Shown here: positions 33,094 to 44,385 of the stretch, in pieces | Layout of the letters: each line of letters opens with the position of its first letter | Position numbering within the stretch: the stretch's first letter is position 1 | Source of the DNA: Klebsormidium nitens | Taxonomy: Eukaryota; Streptophyta; Klebsormidiophyceae; Klebsormidiales; Klebsormidiaceae | DNA: 64,000 nucleotides | Assembly (NCBI GenBank): GCA_000708835.1 | Contig: DF237319.1 | Span: 8,723-72,722 of the forward strand | Direction: 5' to 3' | Notes under the pieces: model-generated | The model's database searches: none | What the model saw: only the letters and a program-made list of their open reading frames with translations | Told to the model about the DNA's origin: nothing | Translations under genes and position numbers: made by a program

Positions 33094-34256
33094 ATGGAGT
33101 GCACAGCAGCTGCAACAAGTCTCGGGGCCCCCCTTTCTTGCTTGGGAGGGGCGCAGTCAAGGAAGCTGGCTGCCCCATCACATGCATCATGGATCCTACC
33201 TGCATCTCTTAAGTCGTTCACCGGTACCCCTTTGAGCAGCTCAGCCCAGTCTCCAGCACTCCGATACAGATCAGGACAGAAGTCAGTTGTAGCAGTGATG
33301 GGAGGAGTGCCTCCCAGGCACTGCACCTTAAGAGAGTTTGGGGAAGGTGTTGACGATACTCAGCTTATGCTGAGACCAATCAGGGTCAGGGCTTCAAATG
33401 GAGGTGGAGAGGCTCCCCAGGCTACGGTCCTGGAGCTGATTGCAGCGAACGCTGAGGCGAGCGCGCAGGTGTCCAGTTTTGAGACAGTGGCGGGAAGGGC
33501 AGCGATGGTGGGTAGCAGGTCCTCTTGTTGATTGATCTGATTGCTTATGATCCTGGGAAGGATGTCTTAGCTTATGATTCCTGACAGGGGTCTGTGTGGA
33601 TCTTATGATTTCCAGAATTCACTTAAAGTTACAAGCGGAATCTGCTAGGAGGCAATCTATTGTGCAGGGCGCTTCTATCATCTACAGTCAAATATGATCC
33701 GTGTAGACCGATCTTGATGGTTTGGTGGTTGATCTCTTCAGACGGCTTTGATGATGCCCATTGGTGTGATTCAAGTATGCTGTGTATTCTTGATCCAATC
33801 AGCTGTAATCTATGCATAGCTGTGATTTATGCACCTCAGATGCACCTCACTAGGCTGCTTTGTTGATTAAACCAACAACCTGCCATTCTGTCACAGTCTT
33901 CTTCGGCCATCCTTTGTCTTCCATTATTTTGCTTATCCTGATCCGATGCTCCCTGTCATTTGCTTGCCTTGCAGATGGGCTTTCTGATGGCCACAGTGGA
34001 TGAGTCTGTGACTGGAACCAGCCTGTTCCAGGACATTAACGCGGACGCTCTTGTCCCCTTTTTGATGCTTCTGGCTGCGGTCTGCGCGGCAGCAGGGTCA
34101 GCGGCCTTGGCCTGGCGGGCATCGAACCATGTTGCTGGTATTCTGCAGAGGGGTTGTAGGAACATAGTGGACACTGCTGTTGACAATATCATCGAAGGGT
34201 TGTTCTTTGAGTCATCGGATGCTCAAGCTTGGGACTCCGAACAGAAGCAGGGCTAA
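33094..34256 (+). CDS. Two-helix LHC-like protein (SEP/LIL type), plastid
   Basis: Two exons, 33094-33507 and 33975-34256, joined in phase 0; 231 residues. At the junction the sequence becomes FETVAGRAAM/MGFLMATVDE, the LHC-superfamily signature ExxxGRxAMxGF (E130, G134, R135), so the intron splits the signature itself. Helix I spans about 131-153, followed by a short loop beginning TGTSLFQDIN; helix II spans about 164-187 (ALVPFLMLLAAVCAAAGSA). The first 70 or so residues are rich in S, A, R and G, fitting a chloroplast transit peptide, so the product should be a thylakoid protein. Two-helix SEP/LIL proteins bind chlorophyll or carotenoid, or assist chlorophyll handling, under light stress. 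I cannot tell SEP1, SEP2 or LIL3 orthology. The tail after helix II is hydrophilic and acidic. Confidence 0.87.
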
Positions 34257-35371
34257 TGGGGGGGTTGTCCATGACCTGAACACAAGTAGAGGCTAGTGCG
34301 AGGGGTTTTGATCATTGGCCAGAACACTACCAGGGGTACAGGCAACGAGTTGGGGACTGTAAATAATTTTTTGTACAAAATAAATCCAGGTACAAGGTGT
34401 CAAACAGCTAGAGACTGCAGATCAGCTTTCGATTGTCAAGGTTGCAGCATATGCGTGCTAGAGTGTAGAGTACTGCAGATTATGTGCATAATAATTATGG
34501 TGACAAAGCAATCATTTAGATGCAGCTTGTGACAGTAGAGCCACAAAGGAGCAGATGTTGTCTACATAACATAGTTAGTCATTCGAACACTAAATTAGAG
34601 TAGAAGGCTTGGATTTGGCTTTGAGTGCACATTGCTTACTGTTTGAAAACAGCAAACCATCAGTCTGAGCAAAGCAGCTAATCAGCTGCAAAGTCTCTTG
34701 GGTTCTGCTTTCTCTGCTCAGTACCTGGGGTCAAGGATGCGAAGTTTCTTGATTTATTTTTTGTTCATGTCTTGGGCTCTCAGTCTTGGGTATTCAATTT
34801 TACATGTGCATATCATGGAGAATTCGCCCATCAATCAATCAAGTGATTGGGCCGCATTGCTAATCATGTCTAGGTAGGCGGAGACTTGCTTGATTTGTAT
34901 ACAGATCGGGGTATTCATGTATGTTGGTAGGCAAGAAATACCATGGGTTAGTTTGTATTGGTTATCCTGAACAATTTAATTTCGACTGCGTGGCAGCGTG
35001 ATTGATAGTAGTACGTTTAAATATGGTTCTGGTGTAACATGCCAGCTTGCAACACCAATGGATTGCATTGAATCAATGAGTCAGAAACATCAACCCGTTC
35101 AGGTGCTTCGAGTGGATAGACAAGAGTCGATTTAAAGTATGTAAGATAGTTATGTATGCGGCACCCGTTACTTAGTATGATAATGTGGAATCAGTAAGCG
35201 CATCATTATGAGACTTGAATTTCTCAATGTTGAACGGAGAGCACATGCAGACCACAGTATCTATGTACATTTCTGATCCTCCTACAAGGTACACTTCTCA
35301 ACTAGACGTTTCTTAGGAATCGTACCTTGGAAGCAATAACAAAACACAACTATCGCTAGCAGCCATCGGAC
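34257..35371. other. Intergenic between convergent genes
   Basis: AT-richer DNA between the stop codons of the SEP-like gene (plus) and the ZNF593-like gene (minus). It should contain both 3' untranslated regions. No gene seen. Confidence 0.55.
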
Positions 35372-37026
35372 TCAAAAGCTTACAGCCATGGGCGCGATTG
35401 AGATGCCAGGGGCGTTTGACGACCGTAACCTAGGCCCGTTGTCGGGCTTGCCCATGCCTGATGCTAGGTCGGCGTCAAGTTGCGTGTGTGGAGCTTCTTT
35501 TGCCAGAAGCTTTACCCTGAATGACAGCAAGTGCACAAAAACGTCAACCAGGAAGATCAACTAGAAAGAATCGGGCCATAAGATGGTTCACTGTTTGAAA
35601 ACCACAGCTCTAGAGGACTGGTTCGCGTGTTCGAGAGTTCGAGTGCCATACTCAACAAGGCTTCCAAAAGCATTATGGTGGTCAATCTCAAAGTGAACTG
35701 TGCCCGGCAGAACATAAACGTACCTCCTTTTATGTGGCCGTGTTTCGTTGTGTTTCTCCCTTACATCAGCCGAAGAAAAGTGTCGACTGCAAGGACAAGA
35801 AAATTAAATCAGCCGATGAAAAGCGTCGACTGCAAGGACAACAGAACGGGTGACGAAAAGGCTTCTTCTTCTCGGAACACAAGGATGGAAATCATGAGTT
35901 CAGTTTAAGAAGCTCGAAACCCTTCGTGTTGCAGGTTTGAAACATAGTCAATTACATACTAAATGCGCAGCAGTGTTGAAGAAAAGGGCTTGCAAAATGC
36001 ATTGTGATTTGAGAGATCAGTTGCTCCCCGTCTTCCTGACCCCCTTCTTTCAAATCTCTCAACGCAAGCAAGGCAAGTCTAAGCCCAAAGAGCCCCGAAG
36101 ACCGTTGCAATCTAAACCTGATGCCCTTCCAGATCACCCTGTGGACTACACTTCACAATCCGTCATGCCCCTGCCAAGCTCGCTCACCCAAGCATTCGAA
36201 ACTCATATTCTGAGTCCACAAATATTAGCACCCCATGCCCTACAATACCTGCAATCGGGCCCAAGCATTCTCAAAGATAGACAGCAAAAGCAAACCAACG
36301 ATGAAAGTCAGTCACAGTGGGCAGAGTACCGCGCAAAGATGAACCCAGTGATAGTCTCACTCGCAAAGGAGGCAATAGTAAGCAAAATCAGCGATGAAAC
36401 TTACTCGCAAGACAGCAACAGCGGGCATGGAATGAGGAAACCAGAAATGGCACTTACTCGCAGTGGACGCAGTAGTGCTGCCCCATACCCGGCAGGTCCT
36501 CGTCCTTGTCATGGGCAACCTTGGCGCCCGTGTCGGTCGCAGCTTTTAGGGCGTCATAGATCATATCGTCACGTGCAGTGGCGTCAAGGTGGGAAGCAGG
36601 GGAAAATAAAAGAGCGCACAAAAGCCAGCATTTGATGCAGGCCAAACGGAACATGAATGATGCCTTTGACAATGAAAGTCTGCTTCACTTTTGATCCACA
36701 TGCCAGAATGGAATCTATTTGTCCTCCCCCAGAAGACCACCTTTCAAAGTGGTTCTAGCATCACGCTAACAGACATAGATGATTACGAACCCATTGGTAG
36801 CCTCTCAAAGTCGAAGTGATCAGCTTACAAAAGCTACCAAGAGCGGCTTTCATGTCGCACAAGAAAGCATTGTGACATCCAAGAACCAAATGGCAGGTAA
36901 CAAGTAATCACAAGAGAGACAGCTTTGAAGGATATCTTTCCGCAGAAACTTCCCCCGGCTTGCTTGCTTGTGCAGTAACCCTTTCCCCCTCTTCCCTTTG
37001 TTTTTGTTGTTGGGACAACGCCCCAT
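35372..37026 (-). CDS. ZNF593/Bud20-type C2H2 zinc-finger protein
   Basis: Four exons: 37026-36936, 36572-36458, 35786-35724, 35516-35372; 137 residues, phases closing exactly. The N terminus is basic (MGRCPNNKNKGKRGKG, then SRGKFLRK/GDDMIYDAL), followed by DEDLPGMGQHYCVHC, a U1-like zinc finger with C65, C68, H81 and H87 (spacing CX2C-X12-H-X5-H), HKRRVKLL, and the conserved tail APHTQLDADLASGMGKPDNGP. Length and order match plant ZNF593 homologues. The yeast homologue Bud20 is a shuttling factor that helps export pre-60S ribosomal subunits, so the likely role is ribosome assembly in nucleus and cytoplasm. Intron 1 has AT-AC ends with U12-type signals. Exon 3 has a duplicate acceptor just upstream. 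About 180 bp from the start codon lies a possible divergent reading frame. Confidence 0.96.
35765..35843 (+). repeat. Tandem duplication across ZNF593 exon 3 acceptor
   Basis: Two copies, 35765-35800 and 35808-35843, spaced 43 bp and differing at about three of 36 bases. Each contains the minus-strand acceptor ttgcag/tcgac and the start of exon 3. The copy at 35765-35800 continues into the exon that gives the correct protein; the other lies in the intron. Confidence 0.93.
36573..36935 (-). other. U12-type AT-AC intron of the ZNF593-like gene
   Basis: On the minus strand the intron starts ATATCCTTC, an exact match to the U12 AT-AC 5' splice site, and ends in GCAC. A CCTTGAC branch-site match lies with its A at 36584, 11 bases before the last intron base. 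Joining at these points gives LRK-GDD-MIY, the sequence plant homologues have. No GT-AG pair nearby restores that protein. Confidence 0.9.
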
Positions 37027-37103
37027 ATTGACACTGCTGGCTTGCAACGCTCTGCCCTTTAGATTTTGGGATCAAGAAGGCTGGCAATAAACTCTGTTTC
37101 AAA

Positions 37104-37116
37104 TTTGCGCGCCAAA
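37104..37116. promoter_or_regulatory. E2F-like element TTTGCGCGCCAAA
   Basis: The minus strand reads TTTGGCGC, matching the plant E2F consensus WTTSSCSS. It sits 78 bases upstream of the ZNF593-like start codon and about 90 bases upstream of a possible plus-strand start at 37207, so it could serve either direction. Sequence match only. Confidence 0.4.
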
Positions 37117-37206
37117 TGACGGGCGTTTTATGGCGGTGCAAGCGAAGCTATATAGGAGTTGATGAGGGTCCGTGCAACTTCTCAAAACTGGTGGTGGTAC
37201 TTTTGA

Positions 37207-39737
37207 TGGCTTCTCTTGCTGCCTTTCTACCAGTGGGCAACAGTGTAGAACGGTTTCACCCTGAAGGCTATGTCCAGACTAAGCAGTACGGAGTCAGACT
37301 GCTGGTCAACTCTCCATGGTAATGGTCTTTGACAGCGGTAAAGGTACTTGAAAGCCCTACCGTGGCCTACGTATGCAGGGGGATCCCGCTGGAGCGCGCT
37401 TTGCATGAAGTTTAGAGTGTGCGTGTGTTCTGCACCCGTTCTGCATCCAGGAGGTAGATATACGGCCATGAAAGAGCGCCTGATACAGTGGTAGAGAATA
37501 TCCATGAGCTCATCGATTCGCTTGCATCTGCGAGGAAAAACTAGCAAGTAGGCCTCAAGATTGTCAAGCTGCCGCTCAGGTCCAACAGGATGGACGGTGC
37601 ACAGGAGCCAACTCGCATGTCCGAAGCTGGCAGAGTTTAAGGTAGCGTGAGACAAACAGCGCGCAGGCGCCATTAGCTGATTGAGTAATTCATCCGCGCT
37701 GGTGCAAAGTATGACCCTTTTGTTTCTGCTTGATGGAGTTAGTGGCGGTGGCCAGTGCATCAATGGATCTGAAAGTTACTTAGATGTGTATGAAGGAAGG
37801 AGAAGTTGACCAAGAAGAATGCAAACAAGCGCAGCAACTCTGTGAGACCTAGAAGCACTGAGCTGCAAGAGGGGGAAGGGATTCAGAACGGCATAACATG
37901 GCGATATATGCCGCGGCAGCTGTTACAGTGTCGACTTGCCAGCGGGCACCCAGAATTTGCAGAAGCAGACTTCACTCTCTGCACAGCTCGTAAGCCACCC
38001 TGCTTTCTAAATGTGGTCCTTTGATAGGAAAGGCCCCATTATGACAATAAGTCCTTGCATGAGATTGAGCCCCAAGACTTGGACAGTTTTGCCAAGACTG
38101 ATCCTCCTTGTCAGATGCTTCTCTTGCGCGGTTTATAACAGTCAGAGGTGCATTACCCTTAAACGGACCAGTATCCCCCTGGTGCAGCTCCTCTTGCTCC
38201 TGGTCAAAAGCGCACCGCGCGCCGCGCAAGCATACACGTCCAGTGACTCGAGACCGAGAGAGGGTCCAACAGCAGGCGGTCATTGTCATGCCGCCTGTGG
38301 CGCTTATAGTCCCTCTTTGGCCACTTGAGTGTTCTCCAGGTTGGTTAATCTTACAAAAAAGCCAATGCAATTTCGCGCAACATCAAGGACTTTCTAAAAT
38401 CAGAGAAGGAAAGGTTGCGGGTTGCCGCTTGAATGTTTGCAACCAAACTTGAGCGGGGTCTCCCAGGTTTCTCCTGCCCCTTCCGGTCAACCTGCCAAGA
38501 AATTGCTTATTTTCGCGAAGGCTGCACTGTCGGGTCTTGGTCCGTAGCGGGGCCGACTGCGCGCCACATGTGTGCCCTGTGGTACCTTCGACCTGTCCTG
38601 AATGCACCCCTGGTCCGCATTTGCAAACGGCTCCGAATGACGGAAGCCCCGCCGTCGCGCTTAGACCTGATAGATCAGGAGATGCTTTGGCCAGACAAAC
38701 CCGGAAGGTTTTCCTCCACCGACAGACAAAGCTATGTCGAATGTGCAACCAGGGCTTTTAACAATAAAGGCGCCATGTTCCTACAATAAAGGCGCCATGT
38801 TCCTATATGGCCCATGAAACAAGACCCTTGAAACAAGACTCCGTTGAAGGGGTGGACCTTGTCAAATGCCACGCGCAGGAGCAGGACAAGACTGCAAAGC
38901 GGTAGAACAAAGGTAAGGATTCAGGGCTGCACTGAGTCTGGCTGCTGGGTCTGGTGCGTAACTGAGTAATTGTGTTGTGTTGAGAAGAGTCCCGCCAAAT
39001 GCCTGGACGCGGTTGCTGGGCTGACGGCTTTCAGGGCCTGGAGGATTGTGTTCACATGATAGCAAAGGAAGGAGTGGTCAAGGGATAATAACGACGGGGA
39101 AGGTAGGCGGGGGATCGAGGGAGACGGTGATTTACGGGCTGAGGCAACAAGGCTGCCGGGCAAGAAGCTTTCGGTTCAGAGAACTTGGAGGGTCCTTTCT
39201 GTTGCCAACTAAACTAGACGTGGTGATTGAAGCGACTGATCAGCTTGAAAATAACTTTGCAGAGGTACATCTTATGACTGCGAGGAAGGTTTGCAGCGGA
39301 CGAGTTACTGCAGTTTGCAAGCGGAGGGCTCCGGCGGCCCTCGAAGCAACTGCTGCCTCTGCTGTATGTTGATCTGATGGTTTCGCTTCTTCAGGTCTGT
39401 CTGAGATGAGAATGTTAACGCCTGCTCAGAAGCAATCTTTCCTGACTAAAATTCGAGACCAAGTGTTTCGTTCTTCTTGTCGTTGCCAGGGAGGACTAGA
39501 AGGGGCGACGAGCTGCCAGGATACAACAAGCGCCGCCTGCGAAGTATTCTGTCAGGGGAGGCTAAGGCGCTTGGGCAGTCGGAGAGAGGGAGCGAAGTCT
39601 GGCTCCAAAGACGTTCCGCTCTTGCCCTCTGTAACGGGTTTCAACACATGCGAGCGCACATTAAAGGCCCTTGTTTTGATGGACACCAGTGTTTGAGGAC
39701 CGCGTATTCTGTGTTAGTCAGTAGCTATCGGTTGTAA
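37207..39737 (+). CDS. Possible multi-exon gene, unrecognised
   Basis: Plus-strand pieces look protein-like but I could not close a full model. An ATG at 37207 opens 38 codons ending VRLLVNSPW before a possible donor at 37319 (ccatg/gtaatgg). Further candidates are 37861-38000 (containing GITWRYMPRQLLQCRLASGH), 38040-38140 (HEIEPQDLDSFAKTD) and 39479-39737 (DELPGYNKRRLRSILSG). Competing frames exist on the minus strand, notably a 178-codon frame at 37763-37227. I recognise no family. This may be one gene divergent from the ZNF593-like gene, or chance frames. Confidence 0.22.
38762..38805 (+). repeat. 22 bp perfect tandem duplication
   Basis: Two adjacent copies of a unit containing caataaaggcgccatgttcc, perfect or nearly so. 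Confidence 0.9.
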
Positions 39738-41250
39738 ATTAACGAACATGTCGGTTGCATGGTCAAGCTGACATGGTGCTAGCTAGTACCTATCTTTCTG
39801 CACCGAAACTGAAGGACGGTAATGCAGAAATATGCGGCGAGAGGATCAGAACTGGTAGCTGCCTGATGTCACGACTCGCTTTCACTTCTCAATTGGGAAT
39901 TTATGTTGCAGCGCAGAATCAGCTCAAATGACATGAGAGTCAAGGGCTAGGTTGCCAGCTTTCTTTACGGAAGCAATTGGAGCAACGTGCGGCGCATTGT
40001 ATGGAACGTCGGAGCAGATTGAGTCTGAATCCCGGGCGCCCTGGCATGTGTGTGACCATGATTTAGATGCGGCATGGCACGCAATCGGTTGACAATATCA
40101 GTCAGTGCGAATAACCCATAGCTTCAGAGTAGTTCGTGACTCTCCTTATTAAGTGCCTGTCATGTCATAGGTATCTCAACGTACGCTTTGCTATACCCGG
40201 TGCACTTGCGGATGATTGATTGGATGCATGCCTATACTCCCATGAGTCCAAATTTGAAGGCAGTACGTTGAATCAAGGGCGGCGGCCCATGCAGTTTCAA
40301 ATTCAGTCGATCGTATGTCACTGACTCGGCGGGCCAGCTGCTGAATAATTTCTGCTTGTAATGGAATTGCACATGTCCAGTATCTTGTGCCGGAGCTCGA
40401 TTCTTTAAGCTTTAGGGCCTTTCGCGCGTCGACTTTTTGTCATTCTTCATGTCTTCATCTCACTCGTCAATCATGGGCGCTTCAACTGACCGCTCTCCTA
40501 AGACCTTGATTCCAACTTGCTAGCATGGCGCGCGGGGGCTCGAAGACCCTCACGGAAATTGCGCCCTGCATGTATTCCCGTATAAGCGGTTTGTGAGAGC
40601 CATGAAATAAACGCTCCACTAGTTGCGACATTGCATTCAACCCGAGCAATCTCCGCGCATACAATAAATCTACAGAGCATTCCCATCTTAAGCGATTTCT
40701 GGGGTCTCATAGCATGAATCAATATGAAGGCATGTTCCATCACTGGTGTATATGCAAGGTCCGCTTGTGAAGTGATATTGCTTAGAAAGCTTGAGACCTT
40801 CAAAAGATCCGACGTCGCTGGATTCTATCCTGATTCTATCCGATCCCGGAATCATGAGTGACTTCGTTAGCTTATATAGCCCTGCCAGATCTTGATCGGG
40901 TCACTAAGTTGTCACCAAACTTATTGCCAATTCCTGTGCACTTCTACTACCTTTCTATTTCTGCACTGACAAGCCTGCATTGACCGCGGGACGGGCCCTC
41001 GACGGGCCCAGGCTCTTTCAGTACGTCCGCCAGACTTGCCCCGTACCATGAGAAACCTATGTTCGAATTCCATCAACGGATATATATTGTGGCGTTCTTA
41101 TACTAGGAAGGTTCTGGACACTTCATTTCCCGTTCGCCACACCATCATTTCTTCTTCTCACTCTCAGCCTATTCGCGTCTGCCGGTCTGCAAAGTTGTTC
41201 CAGCTTCTGGAACTCGAGCTGGCTCGTCATCACCTGGATTCACCAAGGGT
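39738..41250. other. No gene recognised
   Basis: Short open frames only on both strands and no family similarity. It includes the region downstream of the minus-strand coiled-coil gene, so part of it may be that gene's 3' untranslated region. Confidence 0.45.
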
Positions 41251-44200
41251 CTAGCCGATCTTGCGCTCGCCGGGCGCCGTTTCATCTCTCCCGCTTCCTT
41301 CGCTCGGGTATCCCCGCACGCACATCCACGGCGCCGGGGGCAGCTTTTGCGGCCTTCGGAACCCCCTGCCGCAGCTCCAAGGGTTCCTCACCCCTCTGGA
41401 AAACCGCTGGCTCCGGAACGCCATCGAAAACCGTCGTGGTGGTAAACGCTTCCGCAACGTCACCGCCGCCTCTAGTTCCTCACTCCCTCTCGCTTTCCTC
41501 TTCTTGTTTGCACCTTCCAGCCAGTCCGCACCCGGGCCCCTCTTTCGTTCGTTCCTTGCGGGGGAGACCGTGGCGAGAATCGCCTTTCGCAGTGAAGAAC
41601 TCGTCCTCTGCTGGGGCCCTGAAATAGTGCGTTGCAGAATCGCCTTTTGCAGCGAAGAAATCGTCCTCTGCTGCTCTGAAATCGCGCGTTTCAGAATCGC
41701 CATTCGCAGTGGAAAAATCGTCCTCTGCTGCTCTGCTATCGTGCGTTGCAGTGTCGCGATCGCGACGTGGGCCTTGTTGGCCGACGTGTGGGCTTCCGCG
41801 ATCTCGCCTTCCAGCCTGTTCCTCAGCGACTCGTAGAGGCCCCGGGCCTCCCGCTCGGGTTTCTCGACTGCCGCCTTCCGCGCCGACTCGTGAGCCTTTG
41901 ACAATCTGCAAGATTTGGACTACACGCTCAAGTTTTTGGTCTCCGCTTGCACAGGTTTGATTGCAGCTCTTCGGGACACGTCAGACTGATTCCAATGACG
42001 GTCGATGGTTGTTGGGAGACCGTGGCTGTGTTGTAAGCTAACGGGTTTTTGACTTCCTTGTAAGAGCGCACGCACAAGTATGTTGCCGGCTTATATTGAA
42101 TTTAGGTACTCGACTGTGGTCTACAGGGTATACCGTTGTTGGATCACAAGAGCCCAATGAACAGCAAGAATGCGTTCCACTGACGCGGCCGGGCCGAAAG
42201 TGGAAGGAAAAAGTCGGCAGCCCAATGAGAATCTGTTAGCTGGGCAGAATCAGGCGCTTTGGAGCTGACGTAAGTCTCAAGACGTGACGAGTTCACAAAA
42301 TCAACCTTCGCCGCTTATAGATCTAGTGTGCTCGGAATCATTGAGAACGTTCAAAGTCGCCAGCACAGCTGCGCCGCTGGCTCCAAGAATCAACGACCCT
42401 CACGAATCAAAACCCTTGCAAGCCAGCACTGACAATCATCGTAATTTGTTCGGCGACTCACTCCGTCTGTTGGTCAATTTCCCGTTGCAGCGCCTCCTTC
42501 GCCTCATTTGATTCCGCTCGCAGCTTCTCCAATTCCGCCCTGAGACCAGCGGACACTTCTTCCGCCTCATCCTTCTGGCGCTCGAGTTTGATCTTCCCGG
42601 CCTCTGCTAATTCTCTGTTGTCCACCTCGAGTTCCGCGATCCTCGCAGCAAGCTCCATTCTCTCCGCCTCAGACCGTTCCTTTTCCGCCTCTCTTTCCGC
42701 TTCCGCTTCCGCCCTTGCCGTTCTTAGCTCCGTGCTTTCCGCCGTTAGGTTCTCTTTCTCCGCCTCTAGCGTCCTGTTTCTCGCCTCCAATCTAGCCACA
42801 TCCTCAACTTCAATGCCCAGCGTTAGTGACGTCAGCAGCCCGTCAGCGGGCGCGAGCGCATCGTCGGTGACGATCGCCTGCGGCGGGAGGCGGGGCGACG
42901 CCGGTCTGACGGCAGGAGCGGCGATTCTGTCGTCAGCAGATGGCGATTTCACCATGTGTGCTTGATTCTTCTTACCTTCTGTTTGCTGGATAATCAGGGA
43001 CACGCATTGGTACCACCGGTCGACGAAGTAATACTCGTCAATGCTCCTCTTAGTCCACCTAAGAGCGTCAGGATTGAGGCACCCAAGAGGCACCAGCTCT
43101 GCGGATAAGAAAGACGATATTGACAAATATTATCGTCAATGGTCGGAAATTCGCAGGTCGAAGGGGCGCCCCTTGTTCGACCTACTCTGAGTACTGGGCG
43201 TAGGCCACTTTACTGGCGGCACTATCTCCAAAACCGTCTCTTACTGCGGATGAGAACAGCAAAGCTTGTGCAGGACCCCTAGGTACTACTATGTCACGCT
43301 GTCAGCTTCAAAAACGTCACTACCGGTCAAAAACGTTACTACGGCACTCCAACCTAGACCGTGCGCTCAAGGAGATTCTTAACCCAGACGGTAGAACGAA
43401 GTCACTTACCCGTCTCGCAAACGTTGTAGAACGGAGACTCCGCTGAGGGCCTATGGAATACTGGGCTCCGGGCGGAACTACGTATACAACCTCCGTCAAC
43501 TTGATTCGGGCTTTCGTATTCACAATGATTTCGTCCTCGTCAGAAGGACGCCCGTCCGATTTCTCCGATTCGCACCCCTTCGAGTCGTCCGATCCAATGT
43601 AACCTTCAAACTTTCTGTCGCCCCAGTAAGCGGTGACTGGCGGCCTCCCAGCCTCTGTCTTGGCCTCTGTCTTTCCCTGACCTCTGACTTTGCGAGCCTC
43701 CCCAGATAGATCTTGAGTTCAGTGGAATGGCGTGACTGCAAAGAGAGGGGCTGGCTTTAAGAAAAGAACTTGAAACAAGGACTCAAGACGAGAGGACACC
43801 GAAGAGCTCGCAAGTGGCCGAAGAGCTCGCAAGTGGCCGTACGCTGAAGTTTTCGACTAGTGTATAAGCAGACGGAGGACAGTGGGACTATATCGCTGCA
43901 CGGGCGTGTCTTTAACGTCAGAGGGACAAACTTTCTCACCACGATATGCGCTTGCATCCTGACAGACCGGAATGATCGCTCCTCGTTGAGCCAGACCCTA
44001 GTTGATTCCTTTGACCTAAGATGTGACCGTCTATCAGATCCTCAAACACTAAGAAGAGGTCAACGCCATGATCAGCGGCATTCAGCACCTGTACATATCT
44101 TTCCTTTGTACTCACCTTGGCCAAAGCTTGCCCCAAGACATGAACCGCGGTCTTGTCCCGTCCTTCCAGCTTGTTAAACAAAAGGTTCTTCTCACTGTCT

Positions 44201-44385
44201 CTGCGTCGAAGAGGCATCACTAGCTTCGACGGGCCATGTGGGTCCCGAACCCACGCCGTAACTGACTCTACGACGTCCTCAACAACCCCCTTTCTCGTCA
44301 GGCAAGAGTCTGCGCCGTCTCGTTCTCTCGTCAGAGCGCTTAGGAGGCGCGCCCTGTAGTCAGTCCTTTGGGATCCCCCTGCCAT
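41251..44385 (-). CDS. Unrecognised coiled-coil protein with internal repeats
   Basis: A four-exon model in which all phases agree: 44385-44116, 43697-43410, 43096-42462, 41905-41251; 615 residues. The N-terminal 90 residues (start MAGGSQRTDY) and the next 96 (with AYWGDRKFEGYIGS and an acidic SDEDE patch) match nothing I know. Residues from about 187 contain NPDALRWTKRSIDEYYFVDRW, then a proline-rich linker. A strongly charged heptad-like coiled coil spans about 282-490 (ARLEARNRTLEAEKENL and onward, E/K/R/A-rich). At about 448-511 there are three to four copies of a 19-21 residue repeat built on AILQRTISEQQRTISSLQK. A basic NKKRKAR cluster at about 534 could be a nuclear signal. Exon junctions 2 and 3 use weak acceptors, so edges there may shift by a codon. 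Function unknown. Confidence 0.68.
43801..43838 (+). repeat. 19 bp tandem duplication in intron
   Basis: gaagagctcgcaagtggcc occurs twice in succession, inside intron 1 of the minus-strand coiled-coil gene. Confidence 0.92.

Noticed and set aside
35937-36635. 232-codon plus-strand open frame
   Set aside because: It lies antisense across intron 2 and exon 2 of the well-supported ZNF593-like gene, and its composition is low-complexity K/P/S without motifs.
36440-36672. ZNF593 exon 2 extended upstream as a secreted protein
   Set aside because: The hydrophobic stretch before LDATARDD is translated intron; the U12 acceptor places the exon start at 36572.
37227-37763. 178-codon minus frame upstream of the ZNF593-like gene
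   Set aside because: No motif or family similarity, and it conflicts with plus-strand candidates. Kept only as a competing possibility.
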